Made by a program: the position numbers and the translations under genes. 64,000 nucleotides of DNA, from contig CM016929.1 in NCBI GenBank assembly GCA_006247105.1, positions 930,001-994,000 of the forward strand. The letters run 5' to 3'. Of the stretch, positions 25,782 to 33,901 are shown in pieces (position 1 is the stretch's first letter; every line of letters starts with the position of its first letter). The notes below the pieces were generated by a model. It was given only the letters and a program-made list of their open reading frames with translations, was not told the origin of the DNA and made no database searches. Source of the DNA: Giardia muris. Taxonomy: Eukaryota; Fornicata; Diplomonadida; Hexamitidae.

Positions 25782-28325
25782 GTTGGCTTGAGCGTCCGCG
25801 CGAAGGATGCGAAGGATCTTGGCCGCTAGCCCGCTTGGGTTACGAGAATTGGCGGTGAGTGCACCCTCTCCCCGCTTTGTCTTCAGGTTTCTCTCGTACG
25901 GGGCCAATACTCGGACAACCTCGAGGTTTCCATGGAGGACCGCAGAGAACAGTGCGAATGACCCAGATAACGTCTGTAAACCCGCCTCCGCCTCCGCAAG
26001 CGCCTGGACAGATTCGAGATATCCATAGCGGGCGGCGATCATCAACGCTGAGAACCCACGACGCGTACGGAGCCCGGCTTCGCGCCGCCGAAGTAGTTCA
26101 ATGACTGCCACCTGGTTATCGAGCGCGGCCATCATCATTGCGGACCAGCCCTCCTTATCGACGAGAGTCGCCTCTCCTATCAGATCATCGATCACCTCGA
26201 CCTGCCCATTCCGGGCGGCGAACATTAAGGCCGTTCGCCCAAGGTTCGCTCGGCATCCTGACTCGTACCGTGAGAGAAGGTCAACAACCTCACGATATCC
26301 GAGCTGTGCCGCCATCATGAGGGCCGTCCGACCTTCTGGATCACGTAGTCGTGCTTCCGACTCAGCGAGTAGTCGAGCACAGCCCGGATGGTTCCCAAGC
26401 GCCGCGTACATCAACGCACTCCGCATCGCGACGTCAGTCCGCCCCAGCTCCTTATCAATGAGGCACGGGATGACTGTATCAAGGCCCCGATATGCTGCAA
26501 GCATCAATGCGGTCACTCCTTGCTGATTCTGTCGTCCAGCTTCATGTGATGCAAGAGTGACAGCGCAAGCTTGTGCACCTCGGACTGGAGAGACGAGGGC
26601 AAGCATCAGGGCTGTCCAACCATATGCAGCTGTCATTCCGGCCTCTTGAGAGAGAAGCACCCGAACAATATCTGCATGGCCTTGGTACGCCGCATACATC
26701 AGCGCCGTCCATCCTGTGCACGTTTGAGACTTTGCCAACGACGTCCCCGCGAGAGCCGTGGCCACCTGCGTGTTCCCAACTAGTGCCGCGACCATCAACG
26801 CGGTCCACCCCGTCTCAGTCCGCCATTGGACCTGGTTGTTGAGCTTCTGGGTGACCTCTTCGCCGTTCCGGTTCTGGAGTGCCGTCATCAGAGAGGTCCA
26901 AGTCCCATCATCCTCAAGGAGCGGGGGCTCCGTCAGTAGGATATCTACGGGCTGAATGTGCCGAGGAAGGAAGTCATCCCGGGCCTGGACCTCTGGGAGA
27001 TAGTCCCAGAGCTCGTCCGAGATGTATCTGGTTCCCTCTGGTGGCTCTGCCTCCAAAGAGCCGAGGTATGTTGCCTTGAGGTCCCCACCGCTGCTAGTGC
27101 CGTCTCGAATTCGCTTGCGCCGTGAGCGCGCGCTTGAGGACTTGAGACTGGTGTCGACCGAGGCATTGAAGCTGTAGTACGGGGCGAAACTATCATCGTC
27201 CCCTTCTAGTGCAGGAGTTCCTGAACGCCGGCATAGCTCAACGCTCCCACTCTGTGGGCGTGACCGGGATCGAGACCGAGATCGTGACTGGGCCTTTGGT
27301 GGAGGTTTCACCTTCTCCTTCTTCTCCTTTCGAGGCTTGACGCCCATCCTTTGCGTCCTGGTTGCAAGGGTCGTGCGGGAGCGTGTAGGAGCTGGAGGCT
27401 CCATTTCGACCTCCGGGATGTAGGTGAACTCCAGAGCTGAGGCACCATCCTTCATGTTCTTCTTTCTCGAGCCGGACCTGGACCTGGACATGGACCGGGG
27501 CCCTGGCTTAGGATCCTGAGAGCTCTTGGACAAGGAGCGTGTCACTATGGCGATGTCATCAAGGGCGAGGGGTTCATCCACGGGGACGGGGTCAGAGGTC
27601 GGGGGTAGGATGTCCTCGTAGACGATCCCTTCTTCTGTGAGGGTGGGGGCATACGCCTGTGGTTCGACTTCACGTGGGACGTCATCGGGGCCATAATAGA
27701 CGGGCAAAGTCCTCTGATATTGAAGTTCGGGAAGTGTATCGAGAAAGGCCTGTCTTCCATCTCGCAAGTAAGTCGATAGGGCCTCAACACAGGCGCCATG
27801 CTGGTCGGAGGCCGCCGCGACGAGCGCGAGCTGGAGCTCCGTGGTCTCAGGCGGCCGAGCCTCCAATAGGAAGTTAAGGACGTTGAAGCGGCCGTAGGCT
27901 GCCGCATAGACGAGGGCGGAGCGGCCCTTAGCGTCGACGTGCCCTGTTCGGTGCGGAAATATTACTTTTGCTGCTTTAAGTGCCCCCGCCGTCGCTGCAA
28001 CGATCAAAGCGTCCTCCCCGAAGTCCAGAACATGATCCCGTTCAGCACTGATCGCCACGAGCAGCTCGCACACATTTGCACTGTCCTCGACAGCCCCGAT
28101 CATCAGCGCCGTCCGACCCTGGAAGTTGAGCATCCCAGCCTCGACGGGAGCAAGGATCTGGGCTAAGACGAGGTCATCGGCGCGTGCTGCCTTCATCAAC
28201 GCGGTCTCCCCAAGCCCATCCTGTGCCCGCCCGAAGCTCCCACAGGCGTCATAGATCGCATCGTACCATCGCGCCGCCACTGCGTCGAACCACTCGATCT
28301 GATTGGTGATCGAGGATGAACTCAT
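25746..28325 (-). CDS. Ankyrin-repeat protein (21.1-type) with SR-rich linker
   Basis: 859 aa. It has two ankyrin blocks. The N-terminal block (~35-190) holds four repeats built on T/S-A-L-x-x-A (TALMKAARADD, TALMIGAVEDS, DALIVAATAGA, SALVYAAAYGR). The C-terminal block (~480-840) holds about eleven, in the Giardia style TALMxAAxxG. Between them is a ~270-residue linker with Arg-Ser dipeptides (SRSRSRSRPQSG, SMSRSRSGSRKK) and Pro/Lys. It belongs to the large diplomonad 21.1 ankyrin family; partners are unknown. No kinase domain. It overlaps the 3' end of the coiled-coil gene by 36 bp, and lies 47 bp downstream of another ankyrin gene on the same strand. Confidence 0.85.
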   Translation of the reverse strand: MSSSSITNQIEWFDAVAARWYDAIYDACGSFGRAQDGLGETALMKAARADDLVLAQILAPVEAGMLNFQGRTALMIGAVEDSANVCELLVAISAERDHVLDFGEDALIVAATAGALKAAKVIFPHRTGHVDAKGRSALVYAAAYGRFNVLNFLLEARPPETTELQLALVAAASDQHGACVEALSTYLRDGRQAFLDTLPELQYQRTLPVYYGPDDVPREVEPQAYAPTLTEEGIVYEDILPPTSDPVPVDEPLALDDIAIVTRSLSKSSQDPKPGPRSMSRSRSGSRKKNMKDGASALEFTYIPEVEMEPPAPTRSRTTLATRTQRMGVKPRKEKKEKVKPPPKAQSRSRSRSRSRPQSGSVELCRRSGTPALEGDDDSFAPYYSFNASVDTSLKSSSARSRRKRIRDGTSSGGDLKATYLGSLEAEPPEGTRYISDELWDYLPEVQARDDFLPRHIQPVDILLTEPPLLEDDGTWTSLMTALQNRNGEEVTQKLNNQVQWRTETGWTALMVAALVGNTQVATALAGTSLAKSQTCTGWTALMYAAYQGHADIVRVLLSQEAGMTAAYGWTALMLALVSPVRGAQACAVTLASHEAGRQNQQGVTALMLAAYRGLDTVIPCLIDKELGRTDVAMRSALMYAALGNHPGCARLLAESEARLRDPEGRTALMMAAQLGYREVVDLLSRYESGCRANLGRTALMFAARNGQVEVIDDLIGEATLVDKEGWSAMMMAALDNQVAVIELLRRREAGLRTRRGFSALMIAARYGYLESVQALAEAEAGLQTLSGSFALFSAVLHGNLEVVRVLAPYERNLKTKRGEGALTANSRNPSGLAAKILRILRADAQANSRDRRPEKERG

Positions 28326-28372
28326 ACTGGGAAATTTTCCCTATCGCTCCCCATCACCACGAAAATCGCCGT

Positions 28373-30196
28373 TCACCCCTGCAGACGGGACCGGACCTCG
28401 GTGTGCCCGGCTCCGTCCGCGTAATCAGCCGCACACCTACCCTCTCGGTCGGTCAGGTGGCCTTCCCGAGCGCGTAGGGCCAAACAGGCGGCCACGTCGC
28501 CTATCGCGGCGGCACACATCATCGCCGTCCGCCCCTCAAGGTCCTGAAGCCCTATCTCGCTCCGAAGGAGCTTGAAGTACTCAGTACGCCCAAGAGAGGC
28601 CGCATACATCAGGGCCGTCCAGCCCCGTGCGTCCTGTATCTTCGCCTCGCGCTTCGCTAGCACCTTGACGACGTCTCCGAAGCCCCGTCTAACGGCGAAG
28701 ATCAGTGCCGTGCAGCCATCGGGGGAGCGAAGCCGTGCCTCATGCCGCGCGAGTGCCTTGACCACTGCGACATGGCCTCCATTGGCTGCGTGCATCAAGG
28801 CCGTTAGTCCCTGGGCGTCACAGAACCCGCGCTCCTTCTTTGCGAGCGCCTTCGCCGCCGCCGCATGTCCGCGTTCTGCGGCGACGATCAGAGCTGTGTA
28901 TCCGGACAGGTCGCGGAGTCCCACCTCGGACCCAAGAAGAGGCCGCATGCAAGAGGCGTGTCCCATGAGGGCGGCGAGCATCAGGGCGGTCGTCTGGGTA
29001 TGTGGGAGCCGAAGCCCACTCTGCATGTGAGCAAGTCGCGCAACCACTCGGCTATGGCCGCACTGCGCCGCAAGCATCAGGGCGGTATATCCATCATCCG
29101 TCTTGAAGTGTCCGCTCCCGATGTGCGCCTCGACCTCTCGGAGCTGGCCCGTGTAGGCCGCATAGAGCATTGGGGAGAGCTTGGCCGCATTACCAGCGAA
29201 TGCGGGGACGCAGAACATTGCGGTCCGCTCCTCCGCGTTGCACTCGGAGGCGACTCCGGATAAAGCACGATGAACGGCCTCACTCATGGTCAGGACTGAC
29301 CCGGTCAAGGCCGCTTCTGGTCCTGGCCGAAGGGGATGAGAATGGGCCTCAGGCAGGGTATCCGGAGATGGAGTGGGAGTGGGCATTGGGGATAGAGAGA
29401 AGGATGGGGCGGCGGGAGCAAACCCCCTATCTCTTGCGGCCTTCTGGGTCTGATCTTCGGCGGACTCTCTTGTCTGGCCCAGAGAAAGAACATTACAGTT
29501 GTCCTCTTCGTATGACCTATCGAGCTGAACCTCAGGGGCGAGATGAGCCGTATCCATCATTGAGGCATATTTCTCAGTGGGGGTGAGGCCTCCTACAACA
29601 GCTGAGTAATTTGACGCGGGATGGACTGGCGTAGGAACTTCCTGGGGCGAGAACTTCCTCAAGTATTGCGCGATGGTGGCGAAGCCAAGCGCCTCCGCCT
29701 CCCTCATCGCTTCATAGACGTCAGGAGCCACGTCCTTAAAGGAGTTCTGGACCACAAGGCGTACTGCTTCTAGACTTCCGGAAGTGACGGCATAGAAGAG
29801 CGCCGAATGACCCTCGTCGTCTAGGAGCTCCCACTGGCTAGGTTTTAGAAGCTGGATTGCATCGAGAGAGCCATGCTGGCTCGCGATCATCAATGCTGTG
29901 ACTCCACCAGGGGCTAAAATTTCGCCCTCACCCGGGAGGAGGCTCTCGACGAGCGGGGCGCAGTTCTGCTCGGCCGCGACCATCAGTGCGGTGAGTCCGG
30001 CGTTGGAGACCGAGCCCGCCTCGATGGGGGCGAGGAGGAGGCCAATCGCGACCTGGCCCGCACGGGCGGCGTGGATGAGCCCGGTCTCTCCGCGGGCGTC
30101 GGCCCGCGCCTCGAAGCGCCCGAGGTTGTTCTCGACCGTGTCCACGTCGCCGTCGCGGATGGCGGCCGCCCAGTCGGCGAAATCGTGCAACCTCAT
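28373..30196 (-). CDS. Ankyrin-repeat protein (21.1-type)
   Basis: 607 aa from the ATG at 30196; the frame continues upstream only to a TTG. Four N-terminal repeats (TGLIHAARAGQ, TALMVAAEQNC, TALMIASQHGS, SALFYAVTSGS) are followed by a Pro/Ser-rich spacer (~185-345) and about nine C-terminal repeats (TALMLAAQCGH, TALMLAALMGH, TALIVAAERGH, TALMHAANGGH, and others). It is a close structural twin of the neighbouring 859-aa ankyrin protein in domain order, suggesting tandem duplication, though the linker sequences differ. The stop region on the minus strand reads GGTGAAC, a variant of the Giardia poly(A) word. Function unknown beyond protein-protein contact. Confidence 0.85.
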   Translation of the reverse strand: MRLHDFADWAAAIRDGDVDTVENNLGRFEARADARGETGLIHAARAGQVAIGLLLAPIEAGSVSNAGLTALMVAAEQNCAPLVESLLPGEGEILAPGGVTALMIASQHGSLDAIQLLKPSQWELLDDEGHSALFYAVTSGSLEAVRLVVQNSFKDVAPDVYEAMREAEALGFATIAQYLRKFSPQEVPTPVHPASNYSAVVGGLTPTEKYASMMDTAHLAPEVQLDRSYEEDNCNVLSLGQTRESAEDQTQKAARDRGFAPAAPSFSLSPMPTPTPSPDTLPEAHSHPLRPGPEAALTGSVLTMSEAVHRALSGVASECNAEERTAMFCVPAFAGNAAKLSPMLYAAYTGQLREVEAHIGSGHFKTDDGYTALMLAAQCGHSRVVARLAHMQSGLRLPHTQTTALMLAALMGHASCMRPLLGSEVGLRDLSGYTALIVAAERGHAAAAKALAKKERGFCDAQGLTALMHAANGGHVAVVKALARHEARLRSPDGCTALIFAVRRGFGDVVKVLAKREAKIQDARGWTALMYAASLGRTEYFKLLRSEIGLQDLEGRTAMMCAAAIGDVAACLALRAREGHLTDREGRCAADYADGAGHTEVRSRLQG

Positions 30197-30207
30197 TATT
30201 TTTGGCA
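30197..30207. promoter_or_regulatory. 11-bp bidirectional promoter gap
   Basis: The start codons of the ankyrin gene (minus, ATG at 30196) and the kinase-like/ankyrin gene (plus, ATG at 30208) are separated by only 11 bp, TATTTTTGGCA. The T5 run (A5 on minus) is the only possible initiator. Both transcripts would have 5' UTRs of a few nucleotides or none, as known for Giardia mRNAs. Confidence 0.55.
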
Positions 30208-32772
30208 ATGCAAAGTACAAGGAAGGAGGCTGGGGTGCCGGAATGTGCGGCCCTGGCCCATCGGTATGCGACGGTCGCGCGTGCGAGAGGCAGGTGGCGG
30301 GTCCTCCGCCGGGAGCAGGACGGGCGGACGTTCCTCGCCCAGGAGTGCTCGTCGGCCACCGAGGACCGTCAGCTCATCGCGTTGACGCAGGTCCTTCCGA
30401 CCGTGGTCAGCCCGCATCTATGGCGGGTCCCGTACACGAGCCTTGATGACACTGCGGATACATTCTTGGTTCTATCGCGAGGTGTCGCAGCCATGTCTTT
30501 GGCCGATCATCTCTGTCGTTCGGCACTCGAGCGGGCAAATAGGTGCGAGCGGGAGCTGATCCATCTGTTTGTGCAGCTGGTGGATATCGTGGTCGCCTTG
30601 TTGGAGAGCAAGCTGTGCCTGGCAATGGAGCGCGCAGGAATCCCGCTCCGTCTCGATCCCCATTGCATTTGGTTTGATGATCGAGGGCGTTTACAAGCGG
30701 ATGTGGCCGGACTGTTGGTTAGCAGCTGGAATTATCGACAAGGAAGGGGTCTGGCCACGAACTGGCGAGGACGGCTTATCTGCGATATTGGGCGTCTGGT
30801 CCATTGTCTAGCATTCGCGGGGGGCCTCGAGGACGTCCCGGGAGAGGCAGAGGCCGCTCTGGCGTACATTCAGGCACGGAGCTACCCTCTCATTCCATAC
30901 AAGAAGCCCTTTCTGGGCCGCTTTTCCCAGCTCTTCATCGCGACGATTAACGCCCTGTTACGGCCGGACGGTGCGGACAAGTGGGACGCTGGCAGGCTAC
31001 TGGGGACCCGGCTGTATACGGCGAATCGGATGCGCGTCACCCAGGCTCTCGGCCTTGCCCTGGACGCGGATGGGGATACGCCCTTGCATGCAGCGATAAA
31101 GGCCGTTCGGATAGATCAAGTCTCTGGCGCCGAAGCCTCTGGGATTGATTCTGAGAGGCTTCTCCTAAAACACGGCCATCATCTACGCTTGCTTGACGCC
31201 CATGGCCATACGGCCCTCCAGGCCTCGGTCCTGTCGAACCGAGCGCGTATCGCCCTCGCTTTAGTTGAGGAGGAGGCTGGGTACAAAGATCGACGACACG
31301 AATATGCGGCCAAGGCGGCGATGCACAGCGGCCTGACCCTGTTGATCAAACCCCTCTTGCTCTTCGAGCGGCAGTACCTCGAAACCGACGGTTTCACGTC
31401 TCTCATGCTTGCGGCAGCTCAGGGTGAGGCGCAACTCCTGACACGATGCCTGCACCACGCACGTAGGACGACCAAGGACGGCTATTGCGCCCTCCACTTC
31501 GCGATCATCCACTGCGCACGGTCCATACTCGCGGAGACCGCCGTCACCATCATTTCGACTGCCATCCCACATCGATCCTCTTCAAGGCCCACTTTCACTC
31601 CCGAGGAGCCTCGTAGACCGAAGACCAACGCGAACATGCGACGTCCCGCCACGCGAGGCTCATCACAGGCCAGGCCTCGGACTCAAGGAAGTCTTGCCAA
31701 GAGGTGCAGAACCCTCCTTGACCCGGACTTCGACACCGATACCAACCTTCAGAGGTGTACTGAGCAGGTTGAGAGGAAAGCCGGTCCGGAGAAGGACGCG
31801 TCTTCCACGCCACGAATACAACAGTACTTCGCTATCATCCGGCTCCTCTATCCCTATGAGGCTTCCCTGGTGACGAAGGACGGCTACACGCCTCTGATGT
31901 TGGCGGTGACGTCAAAGGCCTTGCCCATCCTTCAATTCCTGCTCGACTTGCCCGAAACCGCACAGGACTTCACCAAGCAGACCAATGCAGGCGATACCGC
32001 CCTCATGCTCGCCGTACGTGGGCGGATGACAGAGGCTGTGAGAGCCTTGTTGCCTTATGAGGGAGGCCTCTCCTCCAAGGCCCCCGAAGGACATACCGCA
32101 CTTAGCCTTGCCGCCGAGCTCGGGGATTACCCCTCTCTCTCTCTCCTTGTATCCTGCCCACGGGAGCGTGACCAGACCCTGCACCGCTACAAGGCTGGGA
32201 CTTTAGCCTTGAGAGGGGTGACTCCCCTCATGCTCGCGGCCATCCATGGCCATACCGACTGCGTCCATGTGCTAGCACCGCACGAGGCGACGCTCCAGGA
32301 GGAGACGTTCGGATACACCGCACTCGCCTTGGCCGCGCACTTCAATTACCCATTCGTCGTGGAATCTCTTATCCCCTACGAGTCCGGGATCACCCTCAAC
32401 AACGGTTGGACCGCCCTGATGATCGCCGCGGCCGCTGGAAACACCGCGTGCTGTGCAGCGCTCGTCCAGCACGAGGCTCGAGCATCCACAAACGGGTTGA
32501 CAGCCTATCTCCTTGCGGTCGAAAAAGGACATACGGATACCGCGATCCTTCTGTACGACCAAGAGCACGACATCACGTTACCCAAACACGCTTATGGCCG
32601 AGCTGAACACTGGTCCGGCCTTGTCCTCGCTAGCGCTCACGGACACATCGACCTCGTCTCCCGTCTGCTGCTACGGGATAGCACGGCCGAGGAGCGCGCC
32701 CTCGCCGCTAGGGAGGCGTGTGATCGCAAAATTCGGTCTCTCCTGGGCGCGACCCATGTCAGCCATACCTAG
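30208..32772 (+). CDS. Degenerate NEK-like pseudokinase fused to ankyrin repeats
   Basis: 854 aa from ATG 30208. Residues ~10-275 keep the outline of a kinase fold: an N-lobe-like GRTFLAQECSS, a C-lobe helix LIHLFVQLVDIVVALLESK, then IPLRLDPHCIWFDDRGRLQA where an HRDLKPxNIF loop should be, so the HRD Asp, catalytic Lys, and DFG are all missing. From ~285 to 850 ankyrin repeats follow (TPLHAAIKAVR, TALQASVLSNR, TSLMLAAAQGE, TPLMLAVTSKA, TALMLAVRGRM, TALSLAAELGD, TPLMLAAIHGH, TALALAAHFNY, TALMIAAAAGN), interrupted by an ~80-residue basic insert around 450-530. This is a typical Giardia NEK-ankyrin architecture. Its last 17 bp overlap the next gene. Confidence 0.8.
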   Translation: MQSTRKEAGVPECAALAHRYATVARARGRWRVLRREQDGRTFLAQECSSATEDRQLIALTQVLPTVVSPHLWRVPYTSLDDTADTFLVLSRGVAAMSLADHLCRSALERANRCERELIHLFVQLVDIVVALLESKLCLAMERAGIPLRLDPHCIWFDDRGRLQADVAGLLVSSWNYRQGRGLATNWRGRLICDIGRLVHCLAFAGGLEDVPGEAEAALAYIQARSYPLIPYKKPFLGRFSQLFIATINALLRPDGADKWDAGRLLGTRLYTANRMRVTQALGLALDADGDTPLHAAIKAVRIDQVSGAEASGIDSERLLLKHGHHLRLLDAHGHTALQASVLSNRARIALALVEEEAGYKDRRHEYAAKAAMHSGLTLLIKPLLLFERQYLETDGFTSLMLAAAQGEAQLLTRCLHHARRTTKDGYCALHFAIIHCARSILAETAVTIISTAIPHRSSSRPTFTPEEPRRPKTNANMRRPATRGSSQARPRTQGSLAKRCRTLLDPDFDTDTNLQRCTEQVERKAGPEKDASSTPRIQQYFAIIRLLYPYEASLVTKDGYTPLMLAVTSKALPILQFLLDLPETAQDFTKQTNAGDTALMLAVRGRMTEAVRALLPYEGGLSSKAPEGHTALSLAAELGDYPSLSLLVSCPRERDQTLHRYKAGTLALRGVTPLMLAAIHGHTDCVHVLAPHEATLQEETFGYTALALAAHFNYPFVVESLIPYESGITLNNGWTALMIAAAAGNTACCAALVQHEARASTNGLTAYLLAVEKGHTDTAILLYDQEHDITLPKHAYGRAEHWSGLVLASAHGHIDLVSRLLLRDSTAEERALAAREACDRKIRSLLGATHVSHT

Positions 32773-33298
32773 TCCGTTGATCGAGCCCTATGACGACTTC
32801 AGTGGAACGCGGTACTACGAGCTCTCGGATCGCCTGCTGAAGAGCGTCGTCCAGGCGAAGAGGGCGTTGAGCCGTAGGGACTTCAACACTCTTCACTCCT
32901 CCGCCTTCCAGTGTTTCGAAGGCAATCCTTCTCGCGGGGTAAGCGTCTCACGACATCGGGGACGAAGCCCTATGGTTAGATTCGGTACCCCAACGACTCG
33001 AGAGCCAGGTCAATATTCGAAGCGCGTCCGTGACACGAATACTGTGAGCTCCCCGCTCCTGTCGCATTCCTCGAGGGCTTGCTTCGATACTCCTTCGCTC
33101 AGTAACTCGGCAATGGGAAAGGGACAGCTTCAATCCCCGTCCCTCCCTTCGGTCCTCGTCTCGCCCCTACGGGCGCGGAACACGCTCCTCTGCTCGGCAG
33201 ACTCCGTGATGGACCGGGTGGCCCGGCAGGACCAGGACGAGATCGGACGGTCCCGCACCCTACGCGCTCAAAATCCGCGGGAAAAATTGCCTAGGTGA
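32756..33298 (+). CDS. Small Ser/Arg-rich orphan, overlapping at both ends
   Basis: 180 aa from the ATG at 32756, which lies inside the last codons of the upstream ankyrin gene (17 bp overlap). Residues 1-60 may fold (FSGTRYYELSDRLLKSVVQA); the rest is Ser/Arg/Pro-rich and likely disordered. Its TGA shares one base with the next ATG (TGATG). Family not recognised. It is supported by tight packing between two coding genes and the lack of any other frame covering this stretch. Confidence 0.6.
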   Translation: MSAIPSPLIEPYDDFSGTRYYELSDRLLKSVVQAKRALSRRDFNTLHSSAFQCFEGNPSRGVSVSRHRGRSPMVRFGTPTTREPGQYSKRVRDTNTVSSPLLSHSSRACFDTPSLSNSAMGKGQLQSPSLPSVLVSPLRARNTLLCSADSVMDRVARQDQDEIGRSRTLRAQNPREKLPR

Positions 33299-33861
33299 TG
33301 CGGTACTACCATACGGAAGCGGACAAGCAGCGCGAGAACGACTTCGTGAATGCGACGGGGACTCTGCGGATGACCGGGTACGCGAATACGACCCGGATCC
33401 TCCAGACCGGGAGGCCGGATGACGCCCATGACAAGGACTTCTCCCGGACCCTACAAGGGACGGCTCCGCGCTACTACCAGGAGTCGGCGGCGGTCAAGGC
33501 TCGTCCCGAACGTCTCGAGCTGACCTACAACACTCGGCCGCATTGTGGGCCGGAGGCGGGCTCTTTGAAGTATGTCGATGTTCGCACCTCGACCATTCCA
33601 CGGGGACCGGAGCTTGCGACCACTGCGAGGGCGACGGATATTGCTAGACGCGAGCAGGCCCAAGCCGCGTCTGCGGTGAAGCAGCCGGGGGCGAAGATAC
33701 CCACTAGGAAGCGTCAGTACGATTTCAACTCGTTACCTCAGAAGGTGGGGGCTGGAGACTACGAGATCCAGCAGACGACCTGCATCCAGGCCCCGGTGAT
33801 CCCGACGAAGAACCCGAAGACGTGCTATTGGACGCCCTGTGGCGATGTTTTCGAGGGCTGA
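33298..33861 (+). CDS. Small Tyr/Thr-rich orphan, possible axonemal protein
   Basis: 187 aa from ATG 33298 (the codon before, GTG, is also in frame). The sequence is unstructured in look, with spaced aromatic and proline residues (TAPRYYQESAAVKARPERLE, PKTCYWTPCGD), and no domain recognised. Short Tyr/Pro/Asn-rich chains of this kind are common among microtubule inner proteins of flagella, but that is only a suggestion. The ATG overlaps the stop of the preceding gene by one base, and GGTAAAC, a poly(A)-like word, lies three bases after its TGA. GPI starts 40 bp further on. Confidence 0.65.
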   Translation: MRYYHTEADKQRENDFVNATGTLRMTGYANTTRILQTGRPDDAHDKDFSRTLQGTAPRYYQESAAVKARPERLELTYNTRPHCGPEAGSLKYVDVRTSTIPRGPELATTARATDIARREQAQAASAVKQPGAKIPTRKRQYDFNSLPQKVGAGDYEIQQTTCIQAPVIPTKNPKTCYWTPCGDVFEG

Positions 33862-33901
33862 GGGTAAACGCCGAAGTCAAACAGAGGGGTGAAAAGAAAG
33901 A

